Notes under the pieces: generated by a model | The model's database searches: none | What the model was told of the DNA's origin: nothing | What the model saw: only the letters and a program-made list of their open reading frames with translations | Program-made: the position numbers and the translations under genes | Part shown: positions 19,358 through 30,887 of the stretch, in pieces | How positions within the stretch are numbered: position 1 is the stretch's first letter | Layout of the letters: each line of letters starts with the position of its first letter | From: Burkholderiales bacterium | GTDB taxonomy: Bacteria; Pseudomonadota; Gammaproteobacteria; Burkholderiales; SG8-41 | Direction of reading: 5' to 3' | DNA: 64,000 nucleotides | NCBI GenBank assembly: GCA_019744975.1 | Contig: JAIETP010000025.1 | Location: 1-64,000, forward strand

Positions 19358-20668
19358 ATGCAAGCGAATTTGGAAACGCTGGGCAGCCTGGAACGCAAAC
19401 TGAGCGTTGCGGTACCGATGGCTGAGATTGACAGCGAAGTGGAGTCGCGGCTGAAAAAACTGTCGCGCACCGTGAAAATGGCCGGATTCCGGCCGGGCAA
19501 GGTGCCATTCAAGGTGGTGGTCCAGCAATACGGCCCGCAGGTGCGCCAGGAAGTGCTCGGCGACACGCTGCAAAGGACCTTTGGTGATGCGGTGAACGCG
19601 CAGAAACTGCGCGTTGCCGGATATCCGAAATTCGACGCGGCGCCGCCGACCGATGGCGCCAACGAATTCCATTACAGCGCGACCTTCGAGGTGTATCCCG
19701 AAGTGGTGGTCGGTGACGTCGCCAAATCCACGGTGACGCGCCCGACGCTGGAAGTGACCGATGCCGACATCGACAAGACGCTGGACATCATGCGCAAGCA
19801 GCGTGTGACATTTGCGCCTGCCGATCGCGCTGCGGAAAACGATGACCGCGTGACCATGGATTATGTCGGCAGGATCGACGGCGTTGAATTCGCCGGCGGC
19901 AAGGCTGAAGGCCAGAGTCTGGTGCTCGGTTCCGGCCGCTTCCTGCCGGATTTCGAGAAGGCGCTGCCGGGCATGAAGGCCGGTGACGTCAAAAGTTTCG
20001 ACGTGAAATTTCCCGATGATTACGCGGGCAAGGACGTCGCGGGCAAAACCGCGGTGTTCGAAGTCACCATCAAGGAAGTCGCCGCACCGCAACTGCCGCC
20101 GGTGGATGCCGAATTCGCAAAAACCCTGGGTGTCGCGGACGGCGACCTGGCGAAAATGCGTGCTGAAATCCGCGGCAACCTCGAGCGCGAGGTCAAGGCG
20201 CGGCTGAAGGGGCGGGTCAAGGAGCAGGTGATGGATGCATTGCTGGCCGCCACCAACATCCAGGTGCCGAAGTCGCTGATCGACATGGAAATCGAGCAGT
20301 TGCGCAACATGGCTAAACAGGACCTGGCTTCACGCGGCATTCCTGTGCGCGACGACATGCCGCTGCCGGCGGACCTGTTCGAAAAACAGGCGCAGCGCCG
20401 GGTCAGCCTCGGTTTGATCCTCGGTGAAGTGGTGCGTGTGCAGGGCCTGAGTGCCAGGCCGGAGCAGGTGCGCGCCGCGGTCGAGGAGCAGGCGCAGAGT
20501 TACGAACACCCGCAGGAAGTGGTGAAATGGTTTTACCAGTCGCAGGAGCGGCTGCGCGAGATCGAAGGCATGGTGCTCGAGGAAAATGTGGTGACCTGGG
20601 CGCTGGCGACGGCGAAAGTCGAAGACAAGGCAATCACCTTTGATGAACTGATGGGGAATGCCAAATGA
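19358..20668 (+). CDS. tig: trigger factor
   Basis: [20 protein letters not shown]..., [15 protein letters not shown]-type [13 protein letters not shown]; followed by clpP-clpX-lon; ORF-track 5' extension runs through the tRNA and was trimmed. Confidence 0.95.
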   Translation: MQANLETLGSLERKLSVAVPMAEIDSEVESRLKKLSRTVKMAGFRPGKVPFKVVVQQYGPQVRQEVLGDTLQRTFGDAVNAQKLRVAGYPKFDAAPPTDGANEFHYSATFEVYPEVVVGDVAKSTVTRPTLEVTDADIDKTLDIMRKQRVTFAPADRAAENDDRVTMDYVGRIDGVEFAGGKAEGQSLVLGSGRFLPDFEKALPGMKAGDVKSFDVKFPDDYAGKDVAGKTAVFEVTIKEVAAPQLPPVDAEFAKTLGVADGDLAKMRAEIRGNLEREVKARLKGRVKEQVMDALLAATNIQVPKSLIDMEIEQLRNMAKQDLASRGIPVRDDMPLPADLFEKQAQRRVSLGLILGEVVRVQGLSARPEQVRAAVEEQAQSYEHPQEVVKWFYQSQERLREIEGMVLEENVVTWALATAKVEDKAITFDELMGNAK

Positions 20669-21315
20669 TGAAGCATTACGGTGAGCACGCAATGATGGAG
20701 CCGCAGGGCCTGGGCCTGATCCCGATGGTGATCGAGCAGAGCGGTCGTGGCGAGCGTGCCTATGACATTTATTCGCGGTTGCTGAAGGAGCGGGTGGTGT
20801 TCCTGGTCGGTCCGGTGAACGAGGTCACGGCGAACGTGATCGTCGCCCAGTTGCTGTTCCTGGAATCGGAAAATCCCGACAAGGACATCTCCTTCTACAT
20901 CAACTCGCCGGGCGGGTCGGTGTCGGCGGGGCTGGCCATTTACGACACCATGCAGTTCATCAAGCCGGATGTCTCGACCCTTTGTGTCGGCCAGGCGGCA
21001 AGCATGGGCGCGCTGCTGCTGACGGCGGGCGCCAAGGGCAAACGTTTCTGCCTGCCCAATTCGCGGGTGATGATTCACCAGCCGATGGGCGGATTCCAGG
21101 GCCAGGCCTCGGATATCGAGATCCATGCCAAGGAAATCCTGTTCCTTAAGGGCAAGCTGAACGAGATCATGGCCAAACATTCCGGCCAGAGCGTTGATGC
21201 CATCGGCCGTGACACGGATCGCGACAACTTCCTTTCCGCCGAACAGGCAGTAAACTATGGCCTGGTGGACAAGGTTCTGAGCAGTCGCGGGGATACAGTT
21301 GCGGTGGTGAAGTAG
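20665..21315 (+). CDS. clpP: ATP-dependent Clp protease proteolytic subunit
   Basis: [42 protein letters not shown]...[10 protein letters not shown]. Confidence 0.98.
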   Translation: MMKHYGEHAMMEPQGLGLIPMVIEQSGRGERAYDIYSRLLKERVVFLVGPVNEVTANVIVAQLLFLESENPDKDISFYINSPGGSVSAGLAIYDTMQFIKPDVSTLCVGQAASMGALLLTAGAKGKRFCLPNSRVMIHQPMGGFQGQASDIEIHAKEILFLKGKLNEIMAKHSGQSVDAIGRDTDRDNFLSAEQAVNYGLVDKVLSSRGDTVAVVK

Positions 21316-21448
21316 CGGTGCAGGAAAAACAGGTAAAGTTCGGGCAGGTAAAGCGCAGGCAGGTTAGGTGCGGTAAAACGGGCTTCCGGGACGGAATTTT
21401 CACCCGTGCCGGCGGTCACAGAGCAACAGTCGACAAAGGGTTGCGGGC

Positions 21449-22717
<1,269 letters not shown>

Positions 22718-22804
22718 TCAGGTCGCGGGCGCAGGTGGTCCGCGCTTTGGCCACACCTTCGGCACAGACGGAGTGGCGGCGGTGACGCTGTCGCGGCGGC
22801 CAGG

Positions 22805-22841
22805 CTTGAATTGGCTTGCCGCGCCCCAAGCTGCCCCATAT
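22805..22841 (+). promoter_or_regulatory. two interleaved sigma32-like promoters upstream of lon
   Basis: CTTGAA(22805)-N13-CCCCAAGC(22824) and CTTGCC(22815)-N13-CCCCATAT(22834), compared with the sigma32 consensus CTTGAA-N13/14-CCCCATNT. Confidence 0.65.
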
Positions 22842-22897
22842 GTTGTGCTTGTTGTACTCATTTTGACGCACTTATTTGACTCTCTCAGGTGACACCA

Positions 22898-25306
22898 ATG
22901 AATGACCAAGTAACGAATGAAATCAGCAAGTTGGAAATGCCCCTGCTCCCGTTAAGGGATGTCGTGGTATTCCCGCACATGGTCATTCCGCTGTTTGTGG
23001 GAAGGCCCAAGTCGATCAAGGCGCTGGAAACCGCGATGGAAACGGGGAAAAGCATCGTGCTGGTGGCGCAGAAATCCGCGGCCAAGGACGAGCCCGCACC
23101 CGATGATCTCTACGATGTCGGCAGCATTGCCAACATCCTGCAGATGCTGAAACTGCCGGACGGCACCGTGAAGGTGCTGGTCGAAGGCAGCCAGCGCGCG
23201 CGCATCCACGGCGTCGAGGATGTCAAAACCCATTTCACGGTGCAGGTCACGCCGATCGCCAGCGATCCTGATCTCGACAGCGAGACCGAGGCGATGCGGC
23301 GCACGATGATCCAGCAGTTCGATCAATACGTGAAACTGAACAAGAAAATCCCGCCGGAAATCCTGACTTCGCTGGCGGGCATCGATGACGCCGGCCGACT
23401 GGCCGATACCATCGCCGCGCACCTGCCGCTGAAACTCGAGCAGAAGCAGGAAGTGCTGGAGATGATCGGCGTCAAACAGCGCCTGGAGCACCTGCTGAAA
23501 GTGGTCGATGGCGAGCTCGACATCCTGCAGGTGGAAAAACGCATCCGTGGCCGCGTCAAGCGCCAGATGGAGAAAAGCCAGCGCGAGTATTATCTGAACG
23601 AACAGGTCAAGGCGATCCAGAAGGAGCTGGGCGAGACCGAGGAAGGTGCGGACATCGACGAGATCGAGAAACGCATCAAGGCCGCGCGCATGCCCAAGGA
23701 GGCGCGCAAAAAAGCCGATGCCGAACTGAAAAAGCTCAAGCTGATGTCGCCGATGTCGGCCGAAGCCACCGTCGTGCGCAATTACATCGATGCACTGATT
23801 GCGTTACCGTGGCGCAAGAAGAGCAAGATCAGCACTGATCTCAGCATCGCCGAAAAAGTCCTCGATGAGGATCATTACGGCCTGGAAAAGGTCAAGGAAC
23901 GCATCGTCGAGTATCTGGCCGTGCAGCAGCGCGTCGACAAGATGAAGGCGCCGATCCTGTGCCTGGTTGGCGCCCCCGGCGTCGGCAAAACTTCGCTCGG
24001 CCAGTCGATTGCACGTTCGACCAACCGCAAGTTCATCCGCATGTCGCTGGGCGGTGTGCGCGACGAGGCGGAAATCCGCGGCCATCGCCGCACTTACATC
24101 GGCTCCATGCCCGGCAAGATCCTCCAGAACATGGCCAAGGTGGGTGTGCGTAACCCTTTGTTTTTATTGGATGAAGTGGATAAGATGGGGATGGATTTCC
24201 GGGGTGACCCGGCATCCGCGCTGCTCGAGGTGCTGGATCCCGAGCAGAACCACACTTTTGTCGATCACTACATCGAGGTCGAGTACGACCTGTCCGACGT
24301 GATGTTCGTCGCCACCGCGAATACGCTGAACATTCCGGCGGCGCTGCTCGACCGTATGGAGGTGATCCGGCTCTCGGGTTATACCGAAGACGAAAAAATC
24401 CACATCGCCGAGCATCACCTGCTGCGCAAAACCATGGAAAACCACGGCCTCAAGGCCGGGGAATTGGTGGTGTCGGAAAGCGCGCTGCGCGACATCGTGC
24501 GTTACTACACCCGCGAAGCTGGCGTGCGCAGTCTCGACCGCGAGATTTCCAAGATCTGCCGCAAGGTGGTGAAGGAACTGGTCAGCGGCGGCAAGGAACG
24601 CAAAATCACGGTCAGCTCGCGCAACCTCGAGAAGTACCTGGGCGTACACCGTTATTCCTTCGGCATCGCCGAGAAGAAAAACCAGATCGGCCAGGTCAAC
24701 GGGCTGGCGTGGACGGAAGTCGGCGGCGAACTGCTGTCGATCGAAGCCGCGACCATGGCGGGCAAGGGCAAGATGACCACGACCGGCAAACTGGGCGAGG
24801 TCATGCAGGAGTCCGTGCAGGCCGCGATGTCAGTGGTGCGCAGCCGCTCGTCGCGCCTCGGCATCCATCCGGACTTCTATCAGAAGAATGACATTCACAT
24901 CCATCTGCCGGAAGGTGCAACGCCGAAGGACGGCCCGAGCGCCGGCATCGGCATCTGCTCGGCGATGGTGTCGGTGCTGACCGGCATCCCGGTGCGCGCC
25001 GATGTGGCGATGACCGGCGAGATCACGCTGCGCGGCGAAGTATTGCCGATCGGCGGGCTCAAGGAAAAGCTGCTGGCGGCGCACCGTGGCGGCATCAAGA
25101 CGGTGCTGATCCCGGAAGAAAACGTCAAGGATCTGAAGGAAATTCCGGACAACGTCAAAAACAAGCTCGACATCCATCCGGTCAAGTGGATCGACCAGGT
25201 GCTCGAACTGGCGCTGGAACGCAAACCCGAGCCGCTGCTTGAGGAGCAAACCGTGCCGGTGCCGGCGGCAGGCGGCAGTACGGCGCCTGCAGCGATCAAG
25301 CACTGA
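22898..25306 (+). CDS. lon: ATP-dependent protease Lon
   Basis: [38 protein letters not shown]; catalytic region [10 protein letters not shown]; start MNDQVTN at 22898. Confidence 0.98.
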   Translation: MNDQVTNEISKLEMPLLPLRDVVVFPHMVIPLFVGRPKSIKALETAMETGKSIVLVAQKSAAKDEPAPDDLYDVGSIANILQMLKLPDGTVKVLVEGSQRARIHGVEDVKTHFTVQVTPIASDPDLDSETEAMRRTMIQQFDQYVKLNKKIPPEILTSLAGIDDAGRLADTIAAHLPLKLEQKQEVLEMIGVKQRLEHLLKVVDGELDILQVEKRIRGRVKRQMEKSQREYYLNEQVKAIQKELGETEEGADIDEIEKRIKAARMPKEARKKADAELKKLKLMSPMSAEATVVRNYIDALIALPWRKKSKISTDLSIAEKVLDEDHYGLEKVKERIVEYLAVQQRVDKMKAPILCLVGAPGVGKTSLGQSIARSTNRKFIRMSLGGVRDEAEIRGHRRTYIGSMPGKILQNMAKVGVRNPLFLLDEVDKMGMDFRGDPASALLEVLDPEQNHTFVDHYIEVEYDLSDVMFVATANTLNIPAALLDRMEVIRLSGYTEDEKIHIAEHHLLRKTMENHGLKAGELVVSESALRDIVRYYTREAGVRSLDREISKICRKVVKELVSGGKERKITVSSRNLEKYLGVHRYSFGIAEKKNQIGQVNGLAWTEVGGELLSIEAATMAGKGKMTTTGKLGEVMQESVQAAMSVVRSRSSRLGIHPDFYQKNDIHIHLPEGATPKDGPSAGIGICSAMVSVLTGIPVRADVAMTGEITLRGEVLPIGGLKEKLLAAHRGGIKTVLIPEENVKDLKEIPDNVKNKLDIHPVKWIDQVLELALERKPEPLLEEQTVPVPAAGGSTAPAAIKH

Positions 25307-25448
25307 GCTTTAAACCAAGTTCGACCAAACTTCAGGCTGGAAATCGGGGCCGGATTGGGCTACAATCCGGCCCTTTGTTCGGGCGGATAAATCCCGATCA
25401 GATGCGGGATTAGATACGGTCGGTTTGGATTCAGGGCGCTTAGATTCA

Positions 25449-25524
25449 GGGTGCTTAGCTCAGCTGGTAGAGCGTCGCCCTTACAAGGCGAATGTCGGCG
25501 GTTCGATCCCGTCAGCACCCACCA
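25449..25524 (+). tRNA. tRNA-Val(UAC)
   Basis: GGGTGCTTAGCTCAGCTGGTAGAGCGTCGCCCTTACAAGGCGAATGTCGGCGGTTCGATCCCGTCAGCACCCACCA. Confidence 0.97.
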
Positions 25525-25554
25525 GAAACAGAAGAAGCGAAGTAACGAGTCAAT

Positions 25555-25631
25555 GGAGTGGTAGTTCAGTTGGTTAGAATACCGGCCTGTCACGCCGGGG
25601 GTCGCGGGTTCGAGTCCCGTCCACTCCGCCA
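25555..25631 (+). tRNA. tRNA-Asp(GUC)
   Basis: GGAGTGGTAGTTCAGTTGGTTAGAATACCGGCCTGTCACGCCGGGGGTCGCGGGTTCGAGTCCCGTCCACTCCGCCA. Confidence 0.97.
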
Positions 25632-25639
25632 GCTATCGT

Positions 25640-25669
25640 AAAAAAGGCGAACCTGGTTCGCCTTTTTTC
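25640..25669 (+). terminator. rho-independent terminator after tRNA-Asp
   Basis: AAAAAAGGCGAACctgGTTCGCCTTTTTTC. Confidence 0.88.
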
Positions 25670-25718
25670 TTATGGGCGCCGATTCCGGTAATTTGTACGG
25701 GTTGCAGTGGAGAAAACG

Positions 25719-27608
25719 ATGTTCAATTTGATCGAAAAGCACCGTAAAACAGTCATGATCGGGATTTTCGTCCTGGTCATTCCGCCGTTCGCTTTTTTCG
25801 GCATCGACTCCTATTTCCAGAAGGGTGGCAGCGGGGACGCCGTGGCGACGATCGGCGATTACCGGGTTTCCCAGGGTGAATTCTCGCTGGCCTTGCGCGA
25901 GCGCCAGGAAATGCTGCAGCGGATGTCGGGCGGCCGCGTTGATCCCGAGATGCTCGACAGCACCGAACTGCGCTTTTCGGTGGTCGACAACCTGGTGCAG
26001 CAGCGCCTGCTGATGGACCGCGCGGTGCGTACCGGAATGGTCATTACCGACCGTCAGGTCCAGGATATTGTCGGCAGTGTCGAAGCCTTCCGCGAAAACG
26101 GCAAATTTTCCTATGCCCGTTATGAAGAACTGCTGCGGGGGCAGGGCATGACACCGCCGATTTTTGAGCAGCGCATGCGCCAGGATCTGCTGGTGGATCA
26201 TGTGACCAGCGGTTATATCAGCTCCGCATTCGTTTCGCGCGCCGAAGCGGCAATGCTGCAGCGTATTTCGGATCAGCAGCGCGAAATCAGCCATTTTGTA
26301 CTGAGCGCCGACCGCTTCGTGCCGCAGGTCAAACTCGAGGCCGATGCCGCGAAAAAATACTATGACAGCCATCAGGACGAGTTCCGCGTGCCGGAGCAGG
26401 TGCGCATCGAATTTGTGTCGCTGAGTGCGGATAACCTGCTGGCGCAGATGCAGCCGACGGCGGCCGAGGTGCGCAAGGCCTACGACGACAACATCAACCG
26501 GTTCGCGGTCAAGGAGGCGCGCCAGGCCAGCCATATCCTGATTACCGCCGATGCCAGTCCCGAGGCGAAGAAAAAAGCCAGGGCCCGTGCCGACGAACTG
26601 TATGCGCAGCTGAAAAAGAATCCCAGGGATTTTGCCGCGCTGGCCAAACAGCATTCACAGGATCCGGGATCGGCGACCAACGGCGGCGATCTGGGTTTCT
26701 TTGAGCGTGGCGCGATGGTCAAGCCGTTTGATGACGCGGTGTTCTCGATGAAAGCCGGCGAGATATCAGCACCGGTGGAAAGCGAATTCGGTTACCACAT
26801 CATCCGCCTGACCGCGGTGCGCGGCGGCAAAGGCAGGACTTTCGAAGAGGCGCGTCCGGAAATCGAACTCGAACTGAAAAAACAGCTGGCGGGGCGAAAA
26901 TTCGCCGAACTTGCGGAGGCCTTCAGCAACACGCTGTTCGAGCAGTCGGACAGCCTGAAAGCGGCCGCGGATCTGATCAAGGCTGCGCCGCAGAAAAGCG
27001 GCTGGATCGCGCGCAACAGCGTCGACACTTCCATGCCCGGCAATCAGAAGCTGTTGCAGGCGGTATTTTCGGACGACGTGCTGAAAAACAAGCGCAACAC
27101 GGAGGCGATCGAGGTGGCCCCCCGCGTACTGGTCGGGGCGCGGATTGCCGAACACAAACCGTCTGCCGTCCAGCCGTTTGACCAGGTCAGCGGCGCGCTG
27201 CAGAAAAAACTGGTGCTGCAGCAGGCGAGCCAGCTGGCCGCACAGGAGGGCCGCGCCAAACTCGAGGCGCTGAAACAGGGCAAGGACGCCCAGGTGGCCT
27301 GGAGCGCGCCGCTGCTGGCCGGACGCGGTGACCCCAAGGGGATTCCGGGCGAAGTGCTGCGCCAGGCGTTCAAAACGGACATCAGCAAGCTGCCGGCCTA
27401 TGCGGGTACCGAGGCGCCGGGCGGCGGTTATACGCTGGTGAGAATCAGCAAGGTGCAGGAAGCGACCGAGGGCGCCAAGGACAAGCAGAACACGATTGCA
27501 CAGACGCTGCGCCAAGTGGCGGGGCAGGCCGAGCTGGCGGCCTACCTGGCGAGCCTGAAGCAGAAAACCGAGGTCAAGCTGCGCAAGGATCTGATCGAAA
27601 AGAAGTGA
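25719..27608 (+). CDS. ppiD: SurA-N/parvulin peptidyl-prolyl isomerase PpiD
   Basis: Single N-terminal TM (MFNLIEKHRKTVMIGIFVLVIPPFAFFGID), rotamase domain EARQASHILITADAS...GGDLGFFERGAMVKPFDDAVF. Confidence 0.92.
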   Translation: MFNLIEKHRKTVMIGIFVLVIPPFAFFGIDSYFQKGGSGDAVATIGDYRVSQGEFSLALRERQEMLQRMSGGRVDPEMLDSTELRFSVVDNLVQQRLLMDRAVRTGMVITDRQVQDIVGSVEAFRENGKFSYARYEELLRGQGMTPPIFEQRMRQDLLVDHVTSGYISSAFVSRAEAAMLQRISDQQREISHFVLSADRFVPQVKLEADAAKKYYDSHQDEFRVPEQVRIEFVSLSADNLLAQMQPTAAEVRKAYDDNINRFAVKEARQASHILITADASPEAKKKARARADELYAQLKKNPRDFAALAKQHSQDPGSATNGGDLGFFERGAMVKPFDDAVFSMKAGEISAPVESEFGYHIIRLTAVRGGKGRTFEEARPEIELELKKQLAGRKFAELAEAFSNTLFEQSDSLKAAADLIKAAPQKSGWIARNSVDTSMPGNQKLLQAVFSDDVLKNKRNTEAIEVAPRVLVGARIAEHKPSAVQPFDQVSGALQKKLVLQQASQLAAQEGRAKLEALKQGKDAQVAWSAPLLAGRGDPKGIPGEVLRQAFKTDISKLPAYAGTEAPGGGYTLVRISKVQEATEGAKDKQNTIAQTLRQVAGQAELAAYLASLKQKTEVKLRKDLIEKK

Positions 27609-27613
27609 GCTAA

Positions 27614-27751
27614 GCTGGCAAAAGCAGCCAGCGGCAGAATCAGGACTCCCGGCAACAGCGGCCGGAATAAGCAGACTTAGCCGGCAAAAGCAGCCGGCAC
27701 CTTAAAACACTAAGCCGGAAGAATGAGGCTTACCCGGCAAAAGCAGCCGGG
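27614..27751 (+). repeat. four related hairpins (three with an identical AAAAGCA loop) in the ppiD 3' region
   Basis: GCTGGC-AAAAGCA-GCCAGC (27614-27632); CCGGC-AACAGCG-GCCGG (27649-27665); GCCGGC-AAAAGCA-GCCGGC (27680-27698); CCCGGC-AAAAGCA-GCCGGG (27733-27751). Confidence 0.85.
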
Positions 27752-27790
27752 ACCTGAAAACCAGTGGCAGCTATTGGTAAGTAGGAGAAA

Positions 27791-27820
27791 CCCGGTAACC
27801 GCAAGGTGCCGGGTTTTTTT
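27791..27820 (+). terminator. rho-independent terminator, ppiD/hairpin-array transcript
   Basis: CCCGGTAACCGCAAGGTGCCGGGTTTTTTT, GCAA loop. Confidence 0.88.
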
Positions 27821-27825
27821 ATTGC

Positions 27826-28614
27826 TTATTCGCCGCGCATGCCGCCGACGACGGTGCTGAAACCGCAATCGACGTAGGTGATTTCGCCGGTAATGCCGCC
27901 GGCGAGGTCGGACAGCAGGAAGGCCGCGGCATTGCCGACATCGTCGATGGTGACATTGCGCCGCAGTGGCGCGTTGTCTTCAACAAACTTGAGTATCTTG
28001 CCGAACCCGCCGATGCCTGCGGCCGCCAGGGTCTTGATCGGTCCCGCCGAAATGCCGTTGACGCGGATGCCCTGCGGGCCGAGGTCGCTGGCGAGGTAAC
28101 GCACGCAGGCTTCAAGGCTGGCCTTGGCCAGTCCCATGACGTTGTAGTTGGGAACGGTGCGTTCCGCGCCGAGGTAGGTCAGCGTCAGCATCGCGCCCGG
28201 TTTGCCGGCCATCAGTGGTGCAGCACCCTTGGCCATGGCGGCGAAGCTGTAGCTGCTGATGTCGTGCGCCATGGCAAAGCCGTCGCGGGTCAGGCCGTCG
28301 AGGAAATTTCCCTTCAGGGCTTCGCGCGGGGCAAATGCGATCGAATGCAACAGGCCGTCGAGTCCGCCCCATTCCGACTGCAGTTTTGCATACAGCGCGG
28401 CGATCTGGTCATCCTGTGACACATCGCAGGGCAACACCGGCACGGTGCCGAATTCGGCGGCCAGTTTGATCACGCGCTCCCTGATGTCCTCGCCCTGATA
28501 GGTAAAGGCGAGCTGCGCACCTTCGCGGCTCGCCGCCCTGGCGATGCCGTAAGCGATGGACCGGTTCGACAGCAGGCCGGTGATCAGGATTTTTTTGTCT
28601 TGCAGGAACGCCAT
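27826..28614 (-). CDS. fabI: enoyl-[acyl-carrier-protein] reductase (NADH)
   Basis: GKKILITGLLSNRSIAYGIA-type start, SYSFAAMAKGA, YLGAERTVPNYNVMGLAKASLEA. Confidence 0.96.
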   Translation of the reverse strand: MAFLQDKKILITGLLSNRSIAYGIARAASREGAQLAFTYQGEDIRERVIKLAAEFGTVPVLPCDVSQDDQIAALYAKLQSEWGGLDGLLHSIAFAPREALKGNFLDGLTRDGFAMAHDISSYSFAAMAKGAAPLMAGKPGAMLTLTYLGAERTVPNYNVMGLAKASLEACVRYLASDLGPQGIRVNGISAGPIKTLAAAGIGGFGKILKFVEDNAPLRRNVTIDDVGNAAAFLLSDLAGGITGEITYVDCGFSTVVGGMRGE

Positions 28615-28703
28615 GGTTTTTCCTGTAATGGTGATGCGAGGGAGGTCTGCGTTCGATTATAACCAGAAGAACAGCCTGCCATTATCGGCTACACTTTCCG
28701 TCA

Positions 28704-30887
28704 ATGACCTGCAACCGCTCAGCCACGCTGCTGTTGTTTTTTGCATTGACCCTCGCCCTCACCGCGGGCTGCGGCGGATCGGCGTGGAATGATCCCTATC
28801 CTGCCGCCGATGCCGGCGCGAACACCCTTTATACCTCCTTCTCCGAGCGGCCCAAACACCTGGACCCGGTGCAGTCTTATGCTGAAAATGAATTTGCGTT
28901 CATCGCCAACATTTATCAGCCGCCATTGCAGTACCACTACCTGAAGCGCCCCTATGAGCTGATCCCCTTCGGCGCCACCGAGGTGCCCAAGCCCGTTTAT
29001 CTTGATGCCGCGGGCAAATCTTTGCCGGACAGCGCGCCGGCGGAGCGGGTCGCGTACAGTGAATATGTGATTCGTATCAAACAGGGCGTCAAATACCAGC
29101 CGCACCCGGCGTTTGCCATCGACGAATCCGGAAAACCACGTTACCTCACACTGACCGCCGCCGACCTGCGCGGCATCGATACGCTGGGCGATTTCAAACA
29201 TACCGGTACGCGCGAACTGGAAGCCGCCGACTATGTGCACCAGATCAAACGCCTGGCGCATCCGCGGCTGCATTCACCGATTCTGCAACTGATGGGCGAA
29301 TACGTGATTGGTCTGAAGGATCTGGCTGACCAGTTGACCAAGGTCGCAGCCGGGCTGCCGGAAGAGGCATCCGTCGACCTGACCCAGTACGCCGTGTCGG
29401 GCGTGCGCATCATCGACCGCCATACTTATGCGGTGCGGGTGCGCGGCAAATATCCGCAGTTCGCCTACTGGCTGGCGATGCCGTTTTTTGCGCCGGTGCC
29501 GCCGGAAGCCGACCGTTTTTATGACCAGCCGGGCATGGCGAAAAAGAACATCACGCTCGACTGGTATCCGGTCGGCAGCGGGCCATACATGCTGACCGTC
29601 AATAACCCGAACCGGCAGATGGTGCTGGAGCGCAACCCGAATTACCGGGGGGAAACCTATCCGGCCGAGGGTGAGCCGGAAGACGGCAAAAAAGGTCTGC
29701 TGGCGGATGCCGGCAAGCCGCTGCCCTTTATTGACCGCGTGGTGTTCAGCCTGGAGAAGGAGCAGATCCCGTACTGGAACAAGTTCCTGCAGGGTTATTA
29801 CGATGCGTCCGGCATCGGTTCGGACACCTTTGACCAGGCGGTGCAGTTCAGCGGCGGCGACATCACCTTGACCGAGGACATGGTGGCGCGCGGCATCCGC
29901 TTGCAGACTTCCCTCGCGACCAGCGTGTTTTATCTCGGTTTCAACATGCTGGATCCTGTCGTCGGTGCGACACCTGGCGAACGTGCGCGCAAGCTGCGAC
30001 TGGCGATTTCCATTGCCGTTGATCAGGAAGAGCTTATTTCGATATTCCGCAACGGCCGCGGCGTGCCCTCGCATGGGCCGATTCCGCCGGGCATATTCGG
30101 ATATCGCGACGCCGACGCCAAGGGCATCAATCCCCAGGTCTATGACTGGGTCAACAACCAGCCGCAGCGCAAAAACATCGAGCAGGCGAAAAAACTGCTG
30201 GCAGAGGCCGGTTACCCGAACGGCCGTGACGCGAAGACCGGCCAGCCGCTGCTGTTGCATCTCGATACCACCTCCAGCGGCGCCGACAGCAAGGCGCGGC
30301 TGGACTGGTACATCAACCAGTTCGCAAAGCTGGGTGTGCAGCTGGTGATTCGCGCCACCGATTTCAACCGCCTGCAGGACAAGTTGCGGCGTGGCACTGC
30401 ACAGCTGTATTTCCTCGGCTGGAATGCCGATTACCCGGACCCGGAAAATTTCCTGTTCCTGTTGCACGGTGCGCAGGGGCGGGCTCAGACGCAGGGCGAG
30501 AACGCATCCAATTACAAAAACGCCGAATTCGATCGATTGTTTGATCGCATGAAACACATGGCCAACGGTCCTGAGCGTCAGGCCATCATCGACCGCATGA
30601 TTGAATTGCTGCGCCATGATGCGCCCTGGGTGTGGAGTTATTTCCCCAAGGATTACACGCTGCATCATGGCTGGGTGTTTAACCGCAAACCCAACCAGAT
30701 TGCCAACAACGGATTGAAATATCAGCGCCTCGATCCGGCATTACGCGTGCAGCGGCGCCGTGAGTGGAATCCGCCGGTGGTCTGGCCGCTGGTGCTGATT
30801 GGTGTGGTGCTGATATTGAGCGCGGTACCTGCTGTAGCTGCGTTTCGTCGTCGCGAACGACGCACCGCAACGATGGTGCAGTCATGA
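28704..30887 (+). CDS. ABC transporter substrate-binding protein (SBP_bac_5, oligopeptide type)
   Basis: Lipoprotein-like signal (LTAGCGG), family-5 SBP architecture, DWYPVGSGPYMLTVNNPNRQMVLERNPNYRG. Confidence 0.9.
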   Translation: MTCNRSATLLLFFALTLALTAGCGGSAWNDPYPAADAGANTLYTSFSERPKHLDPVQSYAENEFAFIANIYQPPLQYHYLKRPYELIPFGATEVPKPVYLDAAGKSLPDSAPAERVAYSEYVIRIKQGVKYQPHPAFAIDESGKPRYLTLTAADLRGIDTLGDFKHTGTRELEAADYVHQIKRLAHPRLHSPILQLMGEYVIGLKDLADQLTKVAAGLPEEASVDLTQYAVSGVRIIDRHTYAVRVRGKYPQFAYWLAMPFFAPVPPEADRFYDQPGMAKKNITLDWYPVGSGPYMLTVNNPNRQMVLERNPNYRGETYPAEGEPEDGKKGLLADAGKPLPFIDRVVFSLEKEQIPYWNKFLQGYYDASGIGSDTFDQAVQFSGGDITLTEDMVARGIRLQTSLATSVFYLGFNMLDPVVGATPGERARKLRLAISIAVDQEELISIFRNGRGVPSHGPIPPGIFGYRDADAKGINPQVYDWVNNQPQRKNIEQAKKLLAEAGYPNGRDAKTGQPLLLHLDTTSSGADSKARLDWYINQFAKLGVQLVIRATDFNRLQDKLRRGTAQLYFLGWNADYPDPENFLFLLHGAQGRAQTQGENASNYKNAEFDRLFDRMKHMANGPERQAIIDRMIELLRHDAPWVWSYFPKDYTLHHGWVFNRKPNQIANNGLKYQRLDPALRVQRRREWNPPVVWPLVLIGVVLILSAVPAVAAFRRRERRTATMVQS

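Noticed and set aside
25590-26654. 354-aa minus-strand ORF
   Set aside because: Antisense of ppiD that also runs across tRNA-Asp.
27614-27820. CRISPR array for the repeats after ppiD
   Set aside because: Units are irregular in spacing, self-complementary hairpins with changing stems, no spacers of uniform length and no cas genes in the window.
29274-30668. 464-aa minus-strand ORF
   Set aside because: Antisense of the ABC substrate-binding protein gene.
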